This document shows positions 33,401 through 48,022 of a stretch of DNA of 64,000 nt, in pieces (position 1 is the stretch's first letter; each line of letters begins with the position of its first letter). The notes beneath the pieces were generated by a model that was given only the letters and a program-made list of their open reading frames with translations, searched no databases and was not told the origin of the DNA. The position numbers and the translations under genes are program-made. This DNA comes from Fulvia fulva (lineage: Eukaryota > Ascomycota > Dothideomycetes > Mycosphaerellales > Mycosphaerellaceae), in the NCBI RefSeq assembly GCF_020509005.1, contig NC_063015.1:2108001-2172000 (forward strand). The letters are read 5' to 3'.

Positions 33401-35442
33401 AAGGCGGTTTCAACACTATCGAAGGCCGATAATAGTAGATCTATACAGAACCTACCCAAGTTATTAACACTATAGCAACCGCTATTTATATAACTTCCCC
33501 CTCCCCTAAAGGACATTAGAGAATACTAGAAGTTTAGAGATTAGGGTACTCTAATAAAAGAAAAAGAAGATATCGTTCAGTTCGACCTATCCGAACACCT
33601 AGCGCCGCCTTAGGTTATAGGCAACAAGAGGTTAAGGGGGGACGGAGATAATAACTCTAAAGAGTATAAGGCTAAACACTATAAGGCTCTTATCGCCTAG
33701 ATGTTCTATCTAGACCCTATAATAAGCTAGGTAGAGGAGATTCTAAACGACGTAGAAGAATATATATTTGCTACTATTAGGTAGGCTATAGCCTATTAGT
33801 AGGAAGTGCTAATCCTAAAGTCCTATAAGGCAGCCGTAGGAGACCTCGAATAGGGATATATATAGAGAGAGGCAATCGAGAACGAACTTATTGCCTTAGT
33901 AAGCAACAACACCTAGGAAGCAGTTGTACCGCCAAAGGGTGCGAATCTAATTACTTCTAGGTAGGTCTTTAATGTGAAAAGAATAATTAGTAGAGCTATT
34001 AAGCAGTTCAAGGCAAGACTAGTTATAAGAGGGTTTTTATAGAAATATAGGGTTGACTTCGAAGAGACCTTTACACCTACTATTAGACATAATACTCTCC
34101 GAGTATTTATAGTAGTAGTGTATAAGAGAAATCTCGAGATACACCTAGTAGATATAAATAATACTTTTACCTAAAGTAGCCTTCTTAAAGACATCTATAT
34201 AATCCCACCCCTAGGAGTTGAAGCACCTCTAAATATAGTGTTTAAGGTCCTACGAAGCCTTTCTAGGCTTAAGTAAGCAGCTAGAGACTGGAACAAGCTC
34301 TGTGTTACGAAGCTAGAGAAGATTAGATTTACCTAGTCCTAGGTAGATCTATGCCTACTTATCTATACGGATAGAGACCTTATAGTCCTTACCTATATAG
34401 ATGACATACCTATTATAGCTCCGAAGCTATTAGATGTTTAGTAGTTTAAGGCTGAGCTTAGAAAAGTGTTTAAGATTAAAGATCTTAGTGAACCTACGAA
34501 GATCCTTAAAATAAGGATTATAAGAGACAGGTCCTAAGGCACTTTAAAGCTTAATCAAGGACACTATGTCTACGCTAACTTAGCCAAGATGAACATAGCT
34601 AGAGAGAAGGCTACGCTAACCTACTCACCTATAGAGAGCTACGAGCATTTAGTGCCTACGGTACCTATAGATAAGAGGTGCAATAAACAGGATTACTAGA
34701 GCTATAATAGTACCTAGATGTAGCTAATAATAATAACAAGGCTAGACTTAGTATTCCCCCTTAGAAGAATTAGCTCATTTGTTACTGATCTCTCGTAGTA
34801 GTATATAAAGGCTTTAAAGAAGCTCTCTTAATACCTACGGTCGTACCTAGACCTAGGTCTTATATATAGAAAGGGAGGGGGCAATCTCTAGGGATACTCG
34901 GACTCTGACTATGCTATAGACAAAATAGATAGAGTCTTAATTCTAGGATACGTATAGTTCCTTTATAGATCACCTATGTCCTAGATGAGTAGGAAGTAGA
35001 AGTCTATTATAACATTAATAATAGAAGCTGAGTTTATAGCTATAAACGCAGCCGTAAAGTAGTCACAATTTCTTGCTACTGTCCTTAGGGAAATGGGGTG
35101 CCTAGAACTAGTAGGAAAGAGCTCTTTCTAGCCGAGTATAAGGGCAAGCAAGGGCACTATTAACGAGCTAAGGCTAGTTAAGCTTATAGGTAACAACTAA
35201 GCCGCTTTAATACTTATTAAAGATGCCTATATATATAAAAGGTCAAAGCATATTAATGTTATATATAACTATGTTAGACATCTCTAGTAGTAGAAGAAGA
35301 TTATAGTGGACTACTACTATATAAAGGACATAGCTACTAATAGGTTAATAAAGCCCCTTAATAGCTAGTAGTTCCAAAACTTTATAAGGCAGCTCTAGCT
35401 TACGTAAAGGGATTATAGGAGACTATATAGCCTAAGTAGGAG
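30403..35442 (+). pseudogene. Leader and Gag-Pol remnant of copia F
   Basis: Base-by-base counterpart of 25123-30163 in E, with CpA and TpG almost removed. Stops are everywhere. Landmarks survive in mutated form: NSYTS for the protease motif DSCAS near 31945, and the integrase and reverse transcriptase blocks at 32.4-34.5 kb. It keeps GAA at the codon that is TAA at 29745 in E. Confidence 0.9.
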
Positions 35443-35676
35443 TGTTAAGAACATATAGGCCGTAGGACAAGTATGTGGGTATAGGTATGTTATGTGACTA
35501 GATCACGTGACTAGGGTTTACTAGCCTATAGGCTAGTAAACATCCGGACACCTAGTATCTACCTATACTAATACTAGCGATACTATATATAGATATACGC
35601 TATCCTATTAGGTCCTTCTTCGTCTTTTATATAATCCGCCGTCTTCTACTACTATATAACTCGTACCTATTTAATA
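35443..35676 (+). repeat. 3' LTR of copia F
   Basis: 234 bp, mutated, followed by the TAATA duplication. H resumes at 35682. Confidence 0.93.
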
Positions 35677-35681
35677 TAATA

Positions 35682-37760
35682 TAGTAATAATAGCGAGATA
35701 GACCGGTACCGGCGTACTAGGCGTAAGTATAGAGAATACTAATAGATACGTTTTTCGCGCGTCCCTTAATAGATTATCCTTCTTTACCCTACTACCCGAT
35801 CCGCCCGATAACGATAGCGCGAACCCGGCGATATAGACTTAAGGACGTAAAGAGGATATCGTAAATAAGCTCCTCGACGAGAATAACTAGTACCGTAAGT
35901 AGTATAAGAAGGTGTTCGACCAACTCAAGGCGATTAAAGAAGAGGAGGTCGAGATAGAGCTGAACTTAGCTAATCTATATAGGGCGGAGTTTATTAAGGA
36001 TAAGATAGAAGATAAGGGTACTAAGGTACCGAGGAAGAGGAGGGTTACTATCGATAACTTCTAGGAAGCCTTCGACTTATTAAACGGGTTAAATGTAGAT
36101 AAGTTTAAGAAGACGGTTAATAACTATCCCTAGCAGATCTATAAGATCCTCTATAATATCGAGTCCGATTACTAACGTACGTATAAGCTTAATACTACGC
36201 TCGATATAGCTAACCGTATTAACCTCTATAAGGCGTAAGATACTAAGGACTAAATAGACCGGCTCGAGGATATAATCGACACGAAATAGGCGACTAGACA
36301 GTCCCTAGAAGAGGAGGTTACGCGACTAAAGGAGGAGATCGCTAAGCGTAGTAATACTATCGTTATCGACCTAGACGAGCTTATAAGGGCTAAAGATATA
36401 AAGAAGGTATATCGTACGTAGTATAAGGTAGCGGAGAGTAAGCTAGTAGAGACCGAGACTAAGCTCGTAGTAGCCGAGAAGCGTGTTACTAAGCTTAAGA
36501 AGTAAGAGAAGGACCGTAGCCGGTCTAAGGAAAAGTAAGACCTACTACCTTAGCGAACCGAGTCTAAAGAGTTATAAGAGCGTTAGTAGAATAGAGGTAA
36601 GCCTAATAAGAAGAAGTCGGACCCGGATTTATTAGACTTATTAGACGACGAGGACGACGCCAATAAGGGCCGTAAGAATAGCCGTAAGGACGGTAGTCGT
36701 AAGGGTAAGAAGAATCGCCCGAGTACCGACTTAGATAGTAACCCTATCTCCGTATATACGACTTACGACGCCGACATAACTACTAGTATCAAGCGAGCTA
36801 AAGGCCCCTACTAAGTTCGATCTAAAGAGCGACGATATTAAGTTCTAAGAGTAGTAGCGTACTACCGAAGCTAAGCTCTAAGCCTCTAAGTACCGTACCG
36901 TAAAGGACTCCCTTTAGAACGTCTAGAGCTAGTTAAAGAACGGTATATAGACCTATATCGACTTAAAGATCCCTAGTCTTACTAAGTCTACGGAAGGTAC
37001 GACTACTTAGTACGCTTCTATAGATAACATAATAGAAGATCTAGCCCGGCGCTACGGTACCCGTAATACCTATACTAATGCTATAACTAAGCTTAATAGT
37101 CTATAGTAGTGTAATAAGGAGAAGTTCAGTAACTTCTACCTATCCTTCCGTAAGAACGCCGATATCGTTAATCTTAATAACGGCGCGAAGGAAAAGAAAC
37201 TCGAGAAGGACTTCCTACTCCGTAAGTTGAACTCGCGCTACGACAACCGTATTATAAACGAGGACATAGTCAATATAACCCTTAAGCAAGTCGTGTCTAC
37301 GCTATATAACTACGAGGACAAGTTTAAGGCGTTCGACCTTAAGTACGGTAAGACCGGTAATAGTAATAAGACCTAAGGTAAGAAGAAGACTACTAAGGGT
37401 AACGACGATAAGAAGGATACGGCTTCGAGTAGTAGCGGTAATAATACTAACCCGAACGCTAAGACTAAGTAGGCTGATCGACCTTAGGCATTTTAGTATA
37501 TCTAACCTTTAGATACTACTCGCGCCTAGGAATATATCGATTAGAATCGGTACTTAAAATGCGAATAAGAAGGTTACCGCCGTATCGATACCGATTAGTA
37601 CCCCCTTCGAGATGTCGCCCGCCGCCTATTTACGCTAGGCTATAACCTAAGTAATAACCGCCGTAACGGTAGTAATAGTAGTAACGCTAATAATACCGGC
37701 GGCGCGGGAAACGCCTAGTCTACTCCGTAAGCGTAATACGTAGTAGACCGTACGAGTTAG
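35682..37760 (+). pseudogene. gag remnant of chromovirus H
   Basis: On the plus strand a charged, coiled-coil-like stretch with many Lys/Glu heptads is readable at about 35880-36500, then a basic Ser/Lys/Asp-rich part (36590-36760). A Gag-like helical core follows (KFSNFYLSFRKNADIV, then FLLRKLNSRYDNRI) at about 37110-37300. A decayed knuckle may lie near 37555-37600. Stops are dense. No function remains. Confidence 0.7.
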
Positions 37761-40756
37761 AGTTACGGGAAAAGGAGAAAAAGTATAAATATAAATATAA
37801 ACCTCCTAAGGGAGGCAAGGTTCTAAGTATATTGGCATACTCCCTACTAGCTTTAAACTACTCTATAGATAAACACAATCCGGTAATAGCTTCTTATCTA
37901 GTTATACTATATATAGTAAATAGAAAGATCCCTACTTAAACCCTTTATAATAATAGTACTAACTCTACGTACTTTAATATCGACTTTACGTATAAGAACA
38001 ACCTTGATATAATATAGCTACCTAATCCGTTAGGGCTAATGTTAGTAGATAGCCAACCTACTAGTAACCTTATTACTTATAGAACAACGGCATAGATTCA
38101 GATCGGTAACTACGTAGAGACTAGGTCTAGCTACTACGTATTACTAGAATACGATGTAGTCCTCGGCCGTCCCTAGTATAACGAGCATTAACCTACGTTC
38201 TACTATACGTTAGGAACTATAACCCTATTCTTACTATATTATCGATAGAACTGTATACTCGGAACTGAACTAGTATACGTATAGTCTATTAACGATAAGG
38301 GTATTATACTAAGAGGCGTTCTTTAGACCGAGATACTAGTACTAGAGAGTTCGCGACCTTAAGCTCTATCTAATTACGCTAAACCCTACGTAGAGGATAA
38401 AGACGAACCTATAGTAGTATAGGAGACGTATACGATAAAGGCAGTAATACGACATACCGTCGATATCTACGATAAACCGGAACCGTCTTATTACGTCCGC
38501 TAGCTACTACCCGCCGATAGGGTTGAAATACTTAAGCGCCTAGCGCGTCGAACGAAGAAAGAACTAAAGATCGAGACTAAGCCGGAGATCGACATCAAGC
38601 CTATTAATATAGAAGCACTTCGGCGTATAAGCCGGAGGAAGGGCTATAAAGTATATATAATATAGATGTTTGATCTAAAAGAAGATCTTAATAAGGAAGT
38701 CGCGCGAGACCCGCTATCCGCGTATATACTAAAGGCTTTCGGTATAAGAGCGAAGCTAGTACTAGGAGGTAGCGCGGCGATGTTAGTAGATACTAATACT
38801 TAAGAAAATATAGATAGATAGGAGAAGCCCTAGGGTAACTATACCTAGCGGTAACTTAACGCCTCTACTATATTAGCTAACGACTATTAACGTTTTATAA
38901 ACGGCAAGGACAAAGACTAGGATCCTATCCCTTTGTTACTAGTAGAGTTTAGGGAGATAGCTAGGCTGTTTAGCCGTAAGGAAGTAGATAAGGTCCTACC
39001 GCGACGGCCTAGCGTAGACTCTAAGATTAAGCTAAAGAATAGTTAGATACCGCGAATTCGAAGACTATACTCCTTCTCTATACGAGAGAACGAGGTGATT
39101 AAGAAGTAGATCGGCGACTAACTTAAGAAAGGTTTTATTTAGAGAAGCGTATTACTAGTAGTAGCACCTATTCTAATAGTCAAAAAGCCGGGTAGAGGGC
39201 TACGAGTATACGTAGACTATAGAGCTCTTAACGCGCTTACGACGATAAGTCGCTACCCGATTCTACTATCTTAAGAGACCTTAGATTGTATTACTAGCGC
39301 GTAATAGTTCACTAAGCTAGATATTATCGCTACGTTTAATCGCATCCGTATTATAGTAGGAGATAAGTAGAAAACGGCCTTTACTACTAGATATAGGCAG
39401 TTTAAGTACGTAGTTATACCCTTTAGACTATATAATATACTAGGAACGGTTTAGTTATTTATAAACGATATACTAAGGGAGTTTCTAGATGACTTCGTGT
39501 TATATTACCTTAATGACGTACTTGTCTTTAGTAAGACAAGAGAAGAGTATGTCTAATATATCCTAAAGGTTCTACAAAAGCTAGATACCGCCGGGCTCTA
39601 GTTAGATATTAATAAATACGAGTTCTTTAGACACGAGACTACTTATCTAGGTGTTATCATCACAAATAAGGGCATTAAGATAGACCTAGCTAAGATTAAA
39701 TGCGTTAAGAATTGGCCTATACCCGTAAATATCACCGAAATCTTATCGTTTATAGGGTTTACTAACTTCTTCCGTAGGTTTATTAAGGATTTTAGTAAGA
39801 TCTACTTGCCTATAACGAAGCTTACGAGGAAGAATGTCCTATAGGACTAGACTCTAGTATATTAATAGGCGTTCGAGGCATTAAAGTAAGTATTTATCGA
39901 TACGCCTACCTTAAAGTACTTCTACCTAGGGCGAGAGACTATTCTAGAAACAGATACCTTAGAGTACGTAATAGTAGTAGTACTTTTATAACGTAACGAG
40001 CGAAGAGCGTTATATCCTATCGCTTATATATCTAAGAAGATAGATCCCTAGTAATATAACTACGACATCTACGACAAGGAGCTCCTAGCTATTATATAAG
40101 CTTTCGAGGAATAGCGACCGGAGCTAACTATTAACGAATACGGCACCGACGATTATAAGAATCTACTAGACCTAGAATCTAAGGACAAGCCGACGCTTAT
40201 ATACTCTGATTATAAGAACCTCGAATAGTTTATAAGTACGAAGCAATTAAACCGTAGACAAGCTCGCTAGGCCGAGTTTCTCTCGTAGTTCTTCTTTAAG
40301 ATCGTCTATAGGCTAGGAGTTTAAGGTACTAAGCTAGATAGCTTAACCCGACGTTTATAGGACTTACTAAAGCCTAGAGACCTAGATAATCTACGAAACT
40401 AATAGTAGTATTAGGTATTACTAGGCCTAGATCGTATCCTAAACCTATTATCTACTAGAGTATTATCGGTATATACTAATAATGTTATAACCCCGCTTAC
40501 GACCGCTATTCGAGGACTCTATACGTAACTAGAGGCTAAGGAAGCCGTTTAATAGCTAGAACGAGATAAACTATATACCTTACTAAGGAAGTACCGTATT
40601 GATGACCGTTATATAGTCCTAGTCGGAGGCATAATATATATTAAGAATATATATAGTAGTTATAGCCTATTTGTTCTTCCGGAGTTAGAAGACAATCTAG
40701 ATAAAGGTGAAATCCTAGTACGTACTCGTATTATATAGGCTTTCTACGACTATATA
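37761..40756 (+). pseudogene. pro-pol remnant of chromovirus H (to the start of integrase)
   Basis: Reverse transcriptase is clear at about 39110-39700: [30 protein letters not shown], then YLNDVLVFS at the catalytic YxDD (first Asp now Asn), and FIGFTNFFRRFI. RNase H reads YDIYDKELLAI near 40070. The integrase N-terminus stops at 40756 in the 14-bp duplication TCTACGACTATATA, where the LINE block entered; it resumes at 60005. Confidence 0.85.
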
Positions 40757-41582
40757 TATATATTGTTTATTAAGCTATTGTAGTGCCTCCTAGCCTATAT
40801 AGCTATTCTACGTACTTCTGTCTTTCGAAGGGGAAACCGCTCGCGGTAAAAACCCCTCTCCTCTCCTATACTACTATTGTCCGTTATTTGCCTTCCCGCT
40901 TTCCTTATAGAGGGTATACTAGTGTTATAGGCCTGCCCTAATAACTACCTTATCTACATACCCTTAGTCTCCCTCCTCTTCTCTATCTACTCCTCCGTCT
41001 CGTTCGCTAGTTTAAACTAGGGAAGGTATCCTTATCTTAGGACCTAACGTGCTATCCTCTATACGTTGCTCTTGTTCGTAACGATCGACTAATAGTCGCG
41101 TCTAGCTACTCTCGCTCTCTATATACTCCGCCCTTCTACCTACTATAGGCACCGTACGACTATATATTCCGGGTTCTACGACGGGTAGCTATACTCGTAC
41201 GCTAGGTTATCTATGTCTAGGACGTTCCTCCTATATAAGTAAGCCCGAAGCCCGATATATTCGGACCGGATTTAGATTATTACGCTTACTTCTACCCCTA
41301 TAAGGTCGCGGTATAGGAGGTAGTTATATCTCTAGAAGGTTTATAGGGCTAGGGGGCCTATTCTCGCTAGCGGGTTACTATTCTATTCCTATTCCTATAG
41401 GTAGCCGGCTACCTACTCTACGAGGCTCTAGGACTTTTCCTTACTCCCCTTCCTTTCCCGGGTTCTTCGTCCCTCCTCCTCCCTCGCTAGCTACTCCGGC
41501 GTTCCTTATACTTTCCTAAAAACCCGTAAGTCGTCCCGCTCCTAACTCCTCCTTACGTACGGTCCTATATATAGCCGGCTAT
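40757..41582 (-). mobile_element. RIP-mutated LINE J, 3' part (minus)
   Basis: Begins at the duplication in H and shows no LTR. The stretch near 40834-40860 (GGGGAAACC...GGTAAAAACCCC) also appears in LINE K near 55041-55068, so both seem to be LINE 3' regions. Further in, sequence similar to the LINE C-terminal region is seen on the minus strand. Chromovirus I inserted at 41578-41582 (GCTAT); J probably continues for about 90 bp at 54868-54957. Confidence 0.65.
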
Positions 41583-41766
41583 TATTAAGGGTAGCCCGCG
41601 ACCCCTTACTATAGCTACGTTAGCCCGGGTGAACCGCGGACCTTCCGTATTAGGTTAGCGCGGCTTAGCTTTACTTTATCACTTCGCCGCGCCTTACGCT
41701 CCTCTTTCGTAGCTTTATAGAACAATAACTCTCTTATTCGGACCCTACCGTACGCGCGCCCTTAAA
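41583..41766 (+). repeat. 5' LTR of chromovirus I
   Basis: 184 bp, partner of 54679-54862; both begin TATTA (from a TG end). It contains a decayed TATA-like TTTAT(A/C)A. Confidence 0.9.
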
Positions 41767-41768
41767 GT

Positions 41769-41777
41769 TTGTTCTAC
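41769..41777 (+). other. Primer-binding site of I, candidate self-priming
   Basis: TTGTTCTAC starts two bases after the LTR. Its complement GTAGAACAA is the LTR segment that reads ATAGAACAA in the 5' LTR and GTAGAATAA in the 3' LTR, that is GTAGAACAA before RIP. It lies 41 nt downstream of the TTATAA-like box. Confidence 0.6.
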
Positions 41778-41799
41778 TACCCTACCTAGATCGCGGATC

Positions 41800-44200
41800 T
41801 AGGTAAGGGACGCGTAATAATAGGAATAGACAGAACTATAGAACTCGAAGGACGCGTAGAGTCGTATTAGAATATAGAATACGGTAAGGCGTATAGCGCG
41901 TAAGTGCCTAGAGAACGTAACGCGGCGACATTACTAGTAGGTAGTCGCGCGCTCGTAGATAGTTAGGAAATAGGCATCGTTACGCCTCTCCCGAACCTAG
42001 ACAATATAACTTTATAGACAAACGGCGGTATACTACTACTACTAAAGCCTAAGAGTAAAGGTAAGTAGCGTACATCTCTTTTCCCCGACCTCTCCTCTTT
42101 TCCTTAGAGTTAGACACAGGACGATAACCGGCGGGTTATAGTAGATACCGGTGTCGCGCTATAATAGGAAATTAATAAAGCTTACTAGAAAGCCTTCGAG
42201 CGAGAAGAAGGTAGAAAGATTAACTTTATAGAACTGTTCGAATTCAAGCTCGAAGAGGACCTAGACGAGGTGTACCTATTACTCGACGAGGTAGAGCATA
42301 TTCTCGTATCCGAACACTAGAATATTATACTAGACAAACTTACGACCCTTGTATCCTAGTACACGAAGACTACCTACGACTTCGTGCTATAGGTAGTGAA
42401 TATAGCGATTACTAAAGGTAGACAACTCGATATAATAGAGCGAGCTAACAACCTCTAGAATACCTAGTATACTACGCTATATACCGAGTATAACCGCACC
42501 TATAAGATACTACGAAGCGAGAAGGCTATAATATAGAAGATCGCCGTAGACCTAAAGAGTAAGAAGGATTATAACCTAGCAAAGTTATAAGAGGTAGAGA
42601 AGAAGTATAGGAAGGCTAATAACCTATATAAGCAATTTAGCGAGATTTACGAAAAGGAGAAGAAGAAGGTATAGGATACCGAAGCTAAGAACTAGGCTCT
42701 ATAGAAGGAGGTTAACGATCTAAAGACTCGACTCTAAGCTACTAAAGACACTATATAGAATAGAGGTAGGGGTCGCTCTAGTTACCGACCCTCCTACTTA
42801 CCTCTACGCGAGACTTTACTCGAGTAGCTAATACGTAAGTATCGTAAAGCTACTAATAGAGGCGGCGGCGGCGGAGGTAGTAGTAACGATAATAATAACG
42901 GTAATAGTAATAACGACCGAGGACGTAATAGAAACCGTCTACGACCTAATAATAATAACGGTCGCGACTCTCGAGCGCGTAATACCCGTATATAGACTCC
43001 CCTAACCGAACTTTTAGAACGCCTATTTACTATTGACCGTACTCTAATACGCGGTATCGAGGTTAGTAAGGGCGTACCTAACCCGAAGTACTTTAAGAAC
43101 GATAACGACCCTAACTTCGATAGTTAGTATAGTAGCGTGCTTCTTTAGCTAACTATAACTACTTTCCGCTCCGAGGTAGACGGCCTACGTTTTATATATA
43201 GATAGATATAGGGTGGCCCTTAGAGAAGTATTAAGCCGAGGATTCCCGTACCTAGATAACAATTATTTAACGAGTTTAAGACTAGTAAAGAACTACTAGA
43301 TTAGATAACGCGCTAGTACGGTACCCGTAACAAAGGAACTAAGGCTATAGTTAACATCGCTACCTATAAGTAGGAGTAGAGCGAGACCTTTATTACCTTC
43401 TACGCTCGCTACTCGAAGCTACGTACTTAGATAGAGTAGACCGACGAGACTAAGCTAATACTATTTCGTAACCGCCTAAACCGTAAGTACTTTATTAAGA
43501 CTTTCGGCGATAGAGAAGTAGATAGACGCTTATACGATATATAGGATGTTATTAAGGAATATACGGTATTAGATAAGAGCTTCTACGAGACCGACCGACT
43601 ATATCTATAGAAAGAGCGCCTACGTAGTAAACCAATTCGAACAATAACGGCGTATAGGGCGGTAGTAATGCCGTAGGCGCCGTAGCTACTAGTACGACCG
43701 CTATAATCGTCTAGCGACTACTATAATACGTAGGTACGAAGAAGGAGGAGGACCTACCGGTTCACTTATAGAACCTACCTTTATTAAACCGTAAGTAGCG
43801 TAAGGACCTTAAGAAGTAGGGTAAGTACTACCGCTACCGTATAGGCTCGTACGTATTAACAAACCCCGAATGCCCGATATATAGTTACGACGGCGACTAC
43901 CGCCCTCTACGTCTACGAAATAACGCGAACGCTAACCCGAACCTTAGATCCCTTACTACCGACCTATAGTAATAGGGAAATAGTACGACCGCTGCCTAAG
44001 CGTAGTAGATAGCGGTTAGTAACCGAACTTTCTAAGATAGAAAGAGTATAAGATTAAGAGATATAGAATATAAGAGACGGACTATAGTAAGGAGCTTAAG
44101 ATATCGGTATATATACTAGATAAACAATAACTAGCTATACACCCTTATATAGTATTACCCGTAACGATATAACATAAAAAGGCTCGCGGCCTTATAGATT
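41800..44200 (+). pseudogene. gag remnant of chromovirus I
   Basis: Charged, helix-prone stretches (about 42480-42700), an Asn/Gly/Arg-rich low-complexity part (42845-42990) and a Gag-like region near 43250-43600. All are cut by many TAG/TAA codons. Assignment rests on position and composition. Confidence 0.6.
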
Positions 44201-47200
44201 CTGCCTCTACCTCTCTCTTTCTTAATTAGAAATTTATACGTAAATATATAACCCCCTTAATCCCTTTAATAAAGAACAGACGATTTATACTAGGAGATAG
44301 ATCGGCTATAGCGCGTTAGATTATATATATAGTGCTTATAGACGTAGTTATCGGCGGTTATTACGAGTAAATACTATACTACGTTACCGACCTCAAATAC
44401 GATATCGTCTTTAGACTACCGTAGCTCTCCGCGTATAACCCGAATATCTTCTAGGAAACTAGCGAGGTGGCGTTTAGATCTAACTACTACTTCGATTACT
44501 ATCTATATAACAAGACATCGACAATAGTACTATCTCTAAACTATATCGGTAGAACGAAATATAGACTAAAGCCCTTTACTAGCGAATTAGTAGGATTTAT
44601 AGCCGGATAGGCGGAGCTAGATATGTCCGCTCTAGAGGTAGATAAAGAGGTAGATTACTAGGAAGTCTCGTAGCGCGTATAGGAGATGTACGCGTACCGG
44701 CCTAGGGCCGAGTGCTTCTATATTATACCTACGGGGCGCGAGGATAACGACAATAACGATAATAGCCTCAGACTGAGCGCGATAGTAGCTAATGACCTAG
44801 ATCAGTTCTTAAATAAGTAGTTCAACTACAATCCTAAAGAGAAGCTCCCGCCTATATACTACGACATTATAGATACTTTCTTAGTAGAGGACTACGAGGG
44901 ACTCCTACTTTACCGACTAGGTATCGACCACGAGATTTATATTAAACCCGGTAGACCTTAAGAACCGCTATACCAAAAGCTATACGGACTAGCCGAGAAG
45001 GAGAATAAAGCCGTTAAGAAATAGTTACTCGAATAGACTTTAGAAGGCAAGGTATATAAGGCCGGTCAGAAAACAAGCTAGTTACTAGCACCGGTATTAG
45101 TAGTAAGAAAGCCTAATAGAGGGCTACGAGTATATATTAACTACCGTAGGCTAAACGCTATTACTATCAAGAATCGCTATCCTGTTCTATTAATATAGGA
45201 AACGCTTAACCGTATATACGGAAAGAAGTACTTTACGAAACTAGATATTATAGTAGCCTTTAATAAGTTACGTATCGCGGAAGGGTACGAGTAGCTAATT
45301 GCTTTCGTAATACGCTACGGTATATACGAATGCCTCGTATTACCGTTCGGCCTCTATAACGGACCCGTAACCTTTTAGTCGTATATTAATAAGGTTCTAT
45401 AGGAACATCTAGATGACTTTATATTAGTATATCTAGATAACGTCCTTATCTTAAGCGACACTCTAGAGGAATACGTCGAATACGTACGAAAGGTATTAAT
45501 TAAGCTACGAGATACCGGGCTTACTATTAATATTAATAAGTCCGAGTTCTACTAGGAACATATAAAATATCTAGGCCTTATTATTACACCCTAGGGTATC
45601 GAGATAGACCCGGAGAAATTGGAATGTATATAAACCTAGGAAGCACTAACTAATCTTAAGGATGTCTAAGCCTTCCTAGGATTTACGAACTTCTACCGTA
45701 GGTTTATCGAGGCCTTCTCTCGTATTACATCCCTATTAACTAACCTGACAAAGTCAGATAGGCCTAGTAATCACAAGAACCGTAGAATCAACTAGACTAA
45801 TAATTGCTAGAGGGTATTCGAGGCGTTAAAAGTAGCGTTTAGTAAGACGGGTATACTAGTATACTATATACCGGGTAGATAGACCGTCGTCGAGACTAAC
45901 TCCTTAGACTTTATTAATATAGGTGTACTCTTATAATACGACGAGTAGGGAGTGTTGCATCCTATAGCTTTCTATTCGAAGAAGCTGAGCCCCTAGGAGT
46001 ATAATTACGAGATCTACGATAAGGAACTCCTCGCGATTATTAAAGCATTCGAAGAGTAGCGCCCGGAGCTTACGTACGAAGTAGATAAGAACGGCGATCT
46101 AGTCAAAGTGTTTATAGACTATAAGAACCTCGAATATTTTATAACTACGAAGTAGCTAAATCGCCGACAAGCGCGATAGGCAGAATTTCTATTACAATTT
46201 AACTTCTAGATTATATACCGCCTAGGTATATAAGGAACGAAGCTAGATAGCCTAACGAGACGTAGCTAGGACCTTCTGTAGGGGGTGGACGATCCGAGAA
46301 ATCAGTACTAGTATTAGACATTGCTTCCGCTAGAGCGATTCCTTAAGATCGACTCTATACGAGCTACTATCGAAGATACGCCCGAAGAAGAAGAGACGAC
46401 GACTCCCCTAAATCCTGAAGCAATCGAGTTTATTCTAGAACTAGAACAGGTACTACAAACATAGCTAGTACTAGCTTAGGAAGTATAGACTACGAATAAA
46501 GCCGAAGTCGAAGCTAAACTCGAGTACCGTATAACGACTACTTACGCCCTAGACTAAGAACTTAAGGCGGTAAATAAGATACTACGGAAAGATAGTGCTA
46601 TCCCTCTACTCTTATAGAAGGCGAAGATACACCCTACGCACTATAAGGTAGATAGTAACATGTTATATATACGAAACTAGTACGATAGCTAGAGCCTATA
46701 GGTACCCGCTAACTAGGCCCTACGGACTCGGCTTATTAGAATAAATCATAACGCTCTAGTAGTAGGATATCTAGGACGAGCTCGAACCTATAAACTCGTA
46801 GTACGAGGATTCTACTAGCCTAGCTTAGTAAGATTAGTACGTAGATATACCGCGAATTACCGTATATACCGTACGACTAAATCTCTATACTCCTAGCTAC
46901 CTAGATTATTATACCTACTTTTAGTACTAGACCGACCTTAGAGGTACATCGCGGTGGACTTCGTAGTCGGACTTCCTAATAGTACCCTCGATAGTATAAC
47001 CTATAACAACATTATAACCGTAATAGATAAGCTAACGAAGGAAGTCGAGCTGATTCTAATCGGAGCGATAACTATATAGAATGCGGCAAGACTTTTCCTT
47101 AAGTATATATTCTCCCGACGCGGATTTCCTAACACTATTACTTTAGACCGCGGCAAATAATAGGTTGCTACCTTCTAGAAGAAACTTTATAAGATACTTT

Positions 47201-48022
47201 GTACAAGTCGTAAGCTAAGTTCTTAATACTACCTAGAAACTAATAGACAGTCGGAACGTACTAACTAAGTAATAGAACAGTATCTCCGTATATTTACTAA
47301 CGAGGTATAAGATGACTAGGTAGAATAGCTTTATCTAGCTCAGTTCGCGATCAATAACCACCTTTCTAAAACTACTAGTGTATCGCTATTCTACGCTACT
47401 TTAGGCTATAACCCTAAGTTTATAGAGCGCGTAGACCTAAGCGCTAGAAAAGAGGGAGGACTAACTACTCTCTAGCGACTAGATACGCGATCGGCTAAAG
47501 CCTTCGTACGCCGGATTTACGACCTTTATAAGTACCTTTAAGAAAATATACGGATGTTATAAGCTCTCTAAGCTAAGGTAGTAAACCGCTACCGAAGCAT
47601 CCCGCTAGACTATAAAGTAGGCAACTAGGTATACCTAAGTACTAAGAACATCCGTACGACTCGACTATCTAAGAAGCTCGATAGAAGATACGCTAGTCCG
47701 TACTAGATTATAGAAGTTATACTAGCTAAGCTCTTATATAAACTAAGATTGTCGGACGCTATAGTAGGACTCGACAACTACTTTTATACCTCGTTACTTT
47801 AGCGAGCCGATCATCCCGACTTCCTACTACTCGAAGGCTAGTATCTAGTACTACTACCGCCGATAACTATTAAACCCGATACTACCGAAGCCGATATAGT
47901 CGCTAATATAGTCGTAATACCTATATATATATATATATAAGGTAGAGAAGATCTTAGATATATATACCCGTAAGCGAGTAGGCAAAGTGAAGAAGGGGCA
48001 GAAGCGTAAAGTAGACACTTAG
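44200..48022 (+). pseudogene. pro-pol remnant of chromovirus I
   Basis: Reverse transcriptase at about 45100-45700: [49 protein letters not shown], and YLDNVLILS at the catalytic box (second Asp now Asn). RNase H: YNYEIYDKELLAIIKAFEE near 46000. Integrase near 46780-47400: TYKLVVRGFY, AVDFVVGLPN, LDRGK and a degenerate QSERTN. The C-terminus enters the chromodomain region and is interrupted by gypsy copy C. Mutated beyond function. Confidence 0.85.

Larger units (their letters stand above)
24604..35676 (+). mobile_element. RIP-saturated Ty1/copia element F, split by copia E
   Basis: 234-bp LTRs at 24604-24837 and 35443-35676 with a TAATA duplication on both sides (24599-24603 and 35677-35681). 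The interior (24838-24860, then 30403-35442) is a heavily mutated version of copia E over its whole length. Without E it is about 5.5 kb. It inserted in the leader of H. Confidence 0.95.
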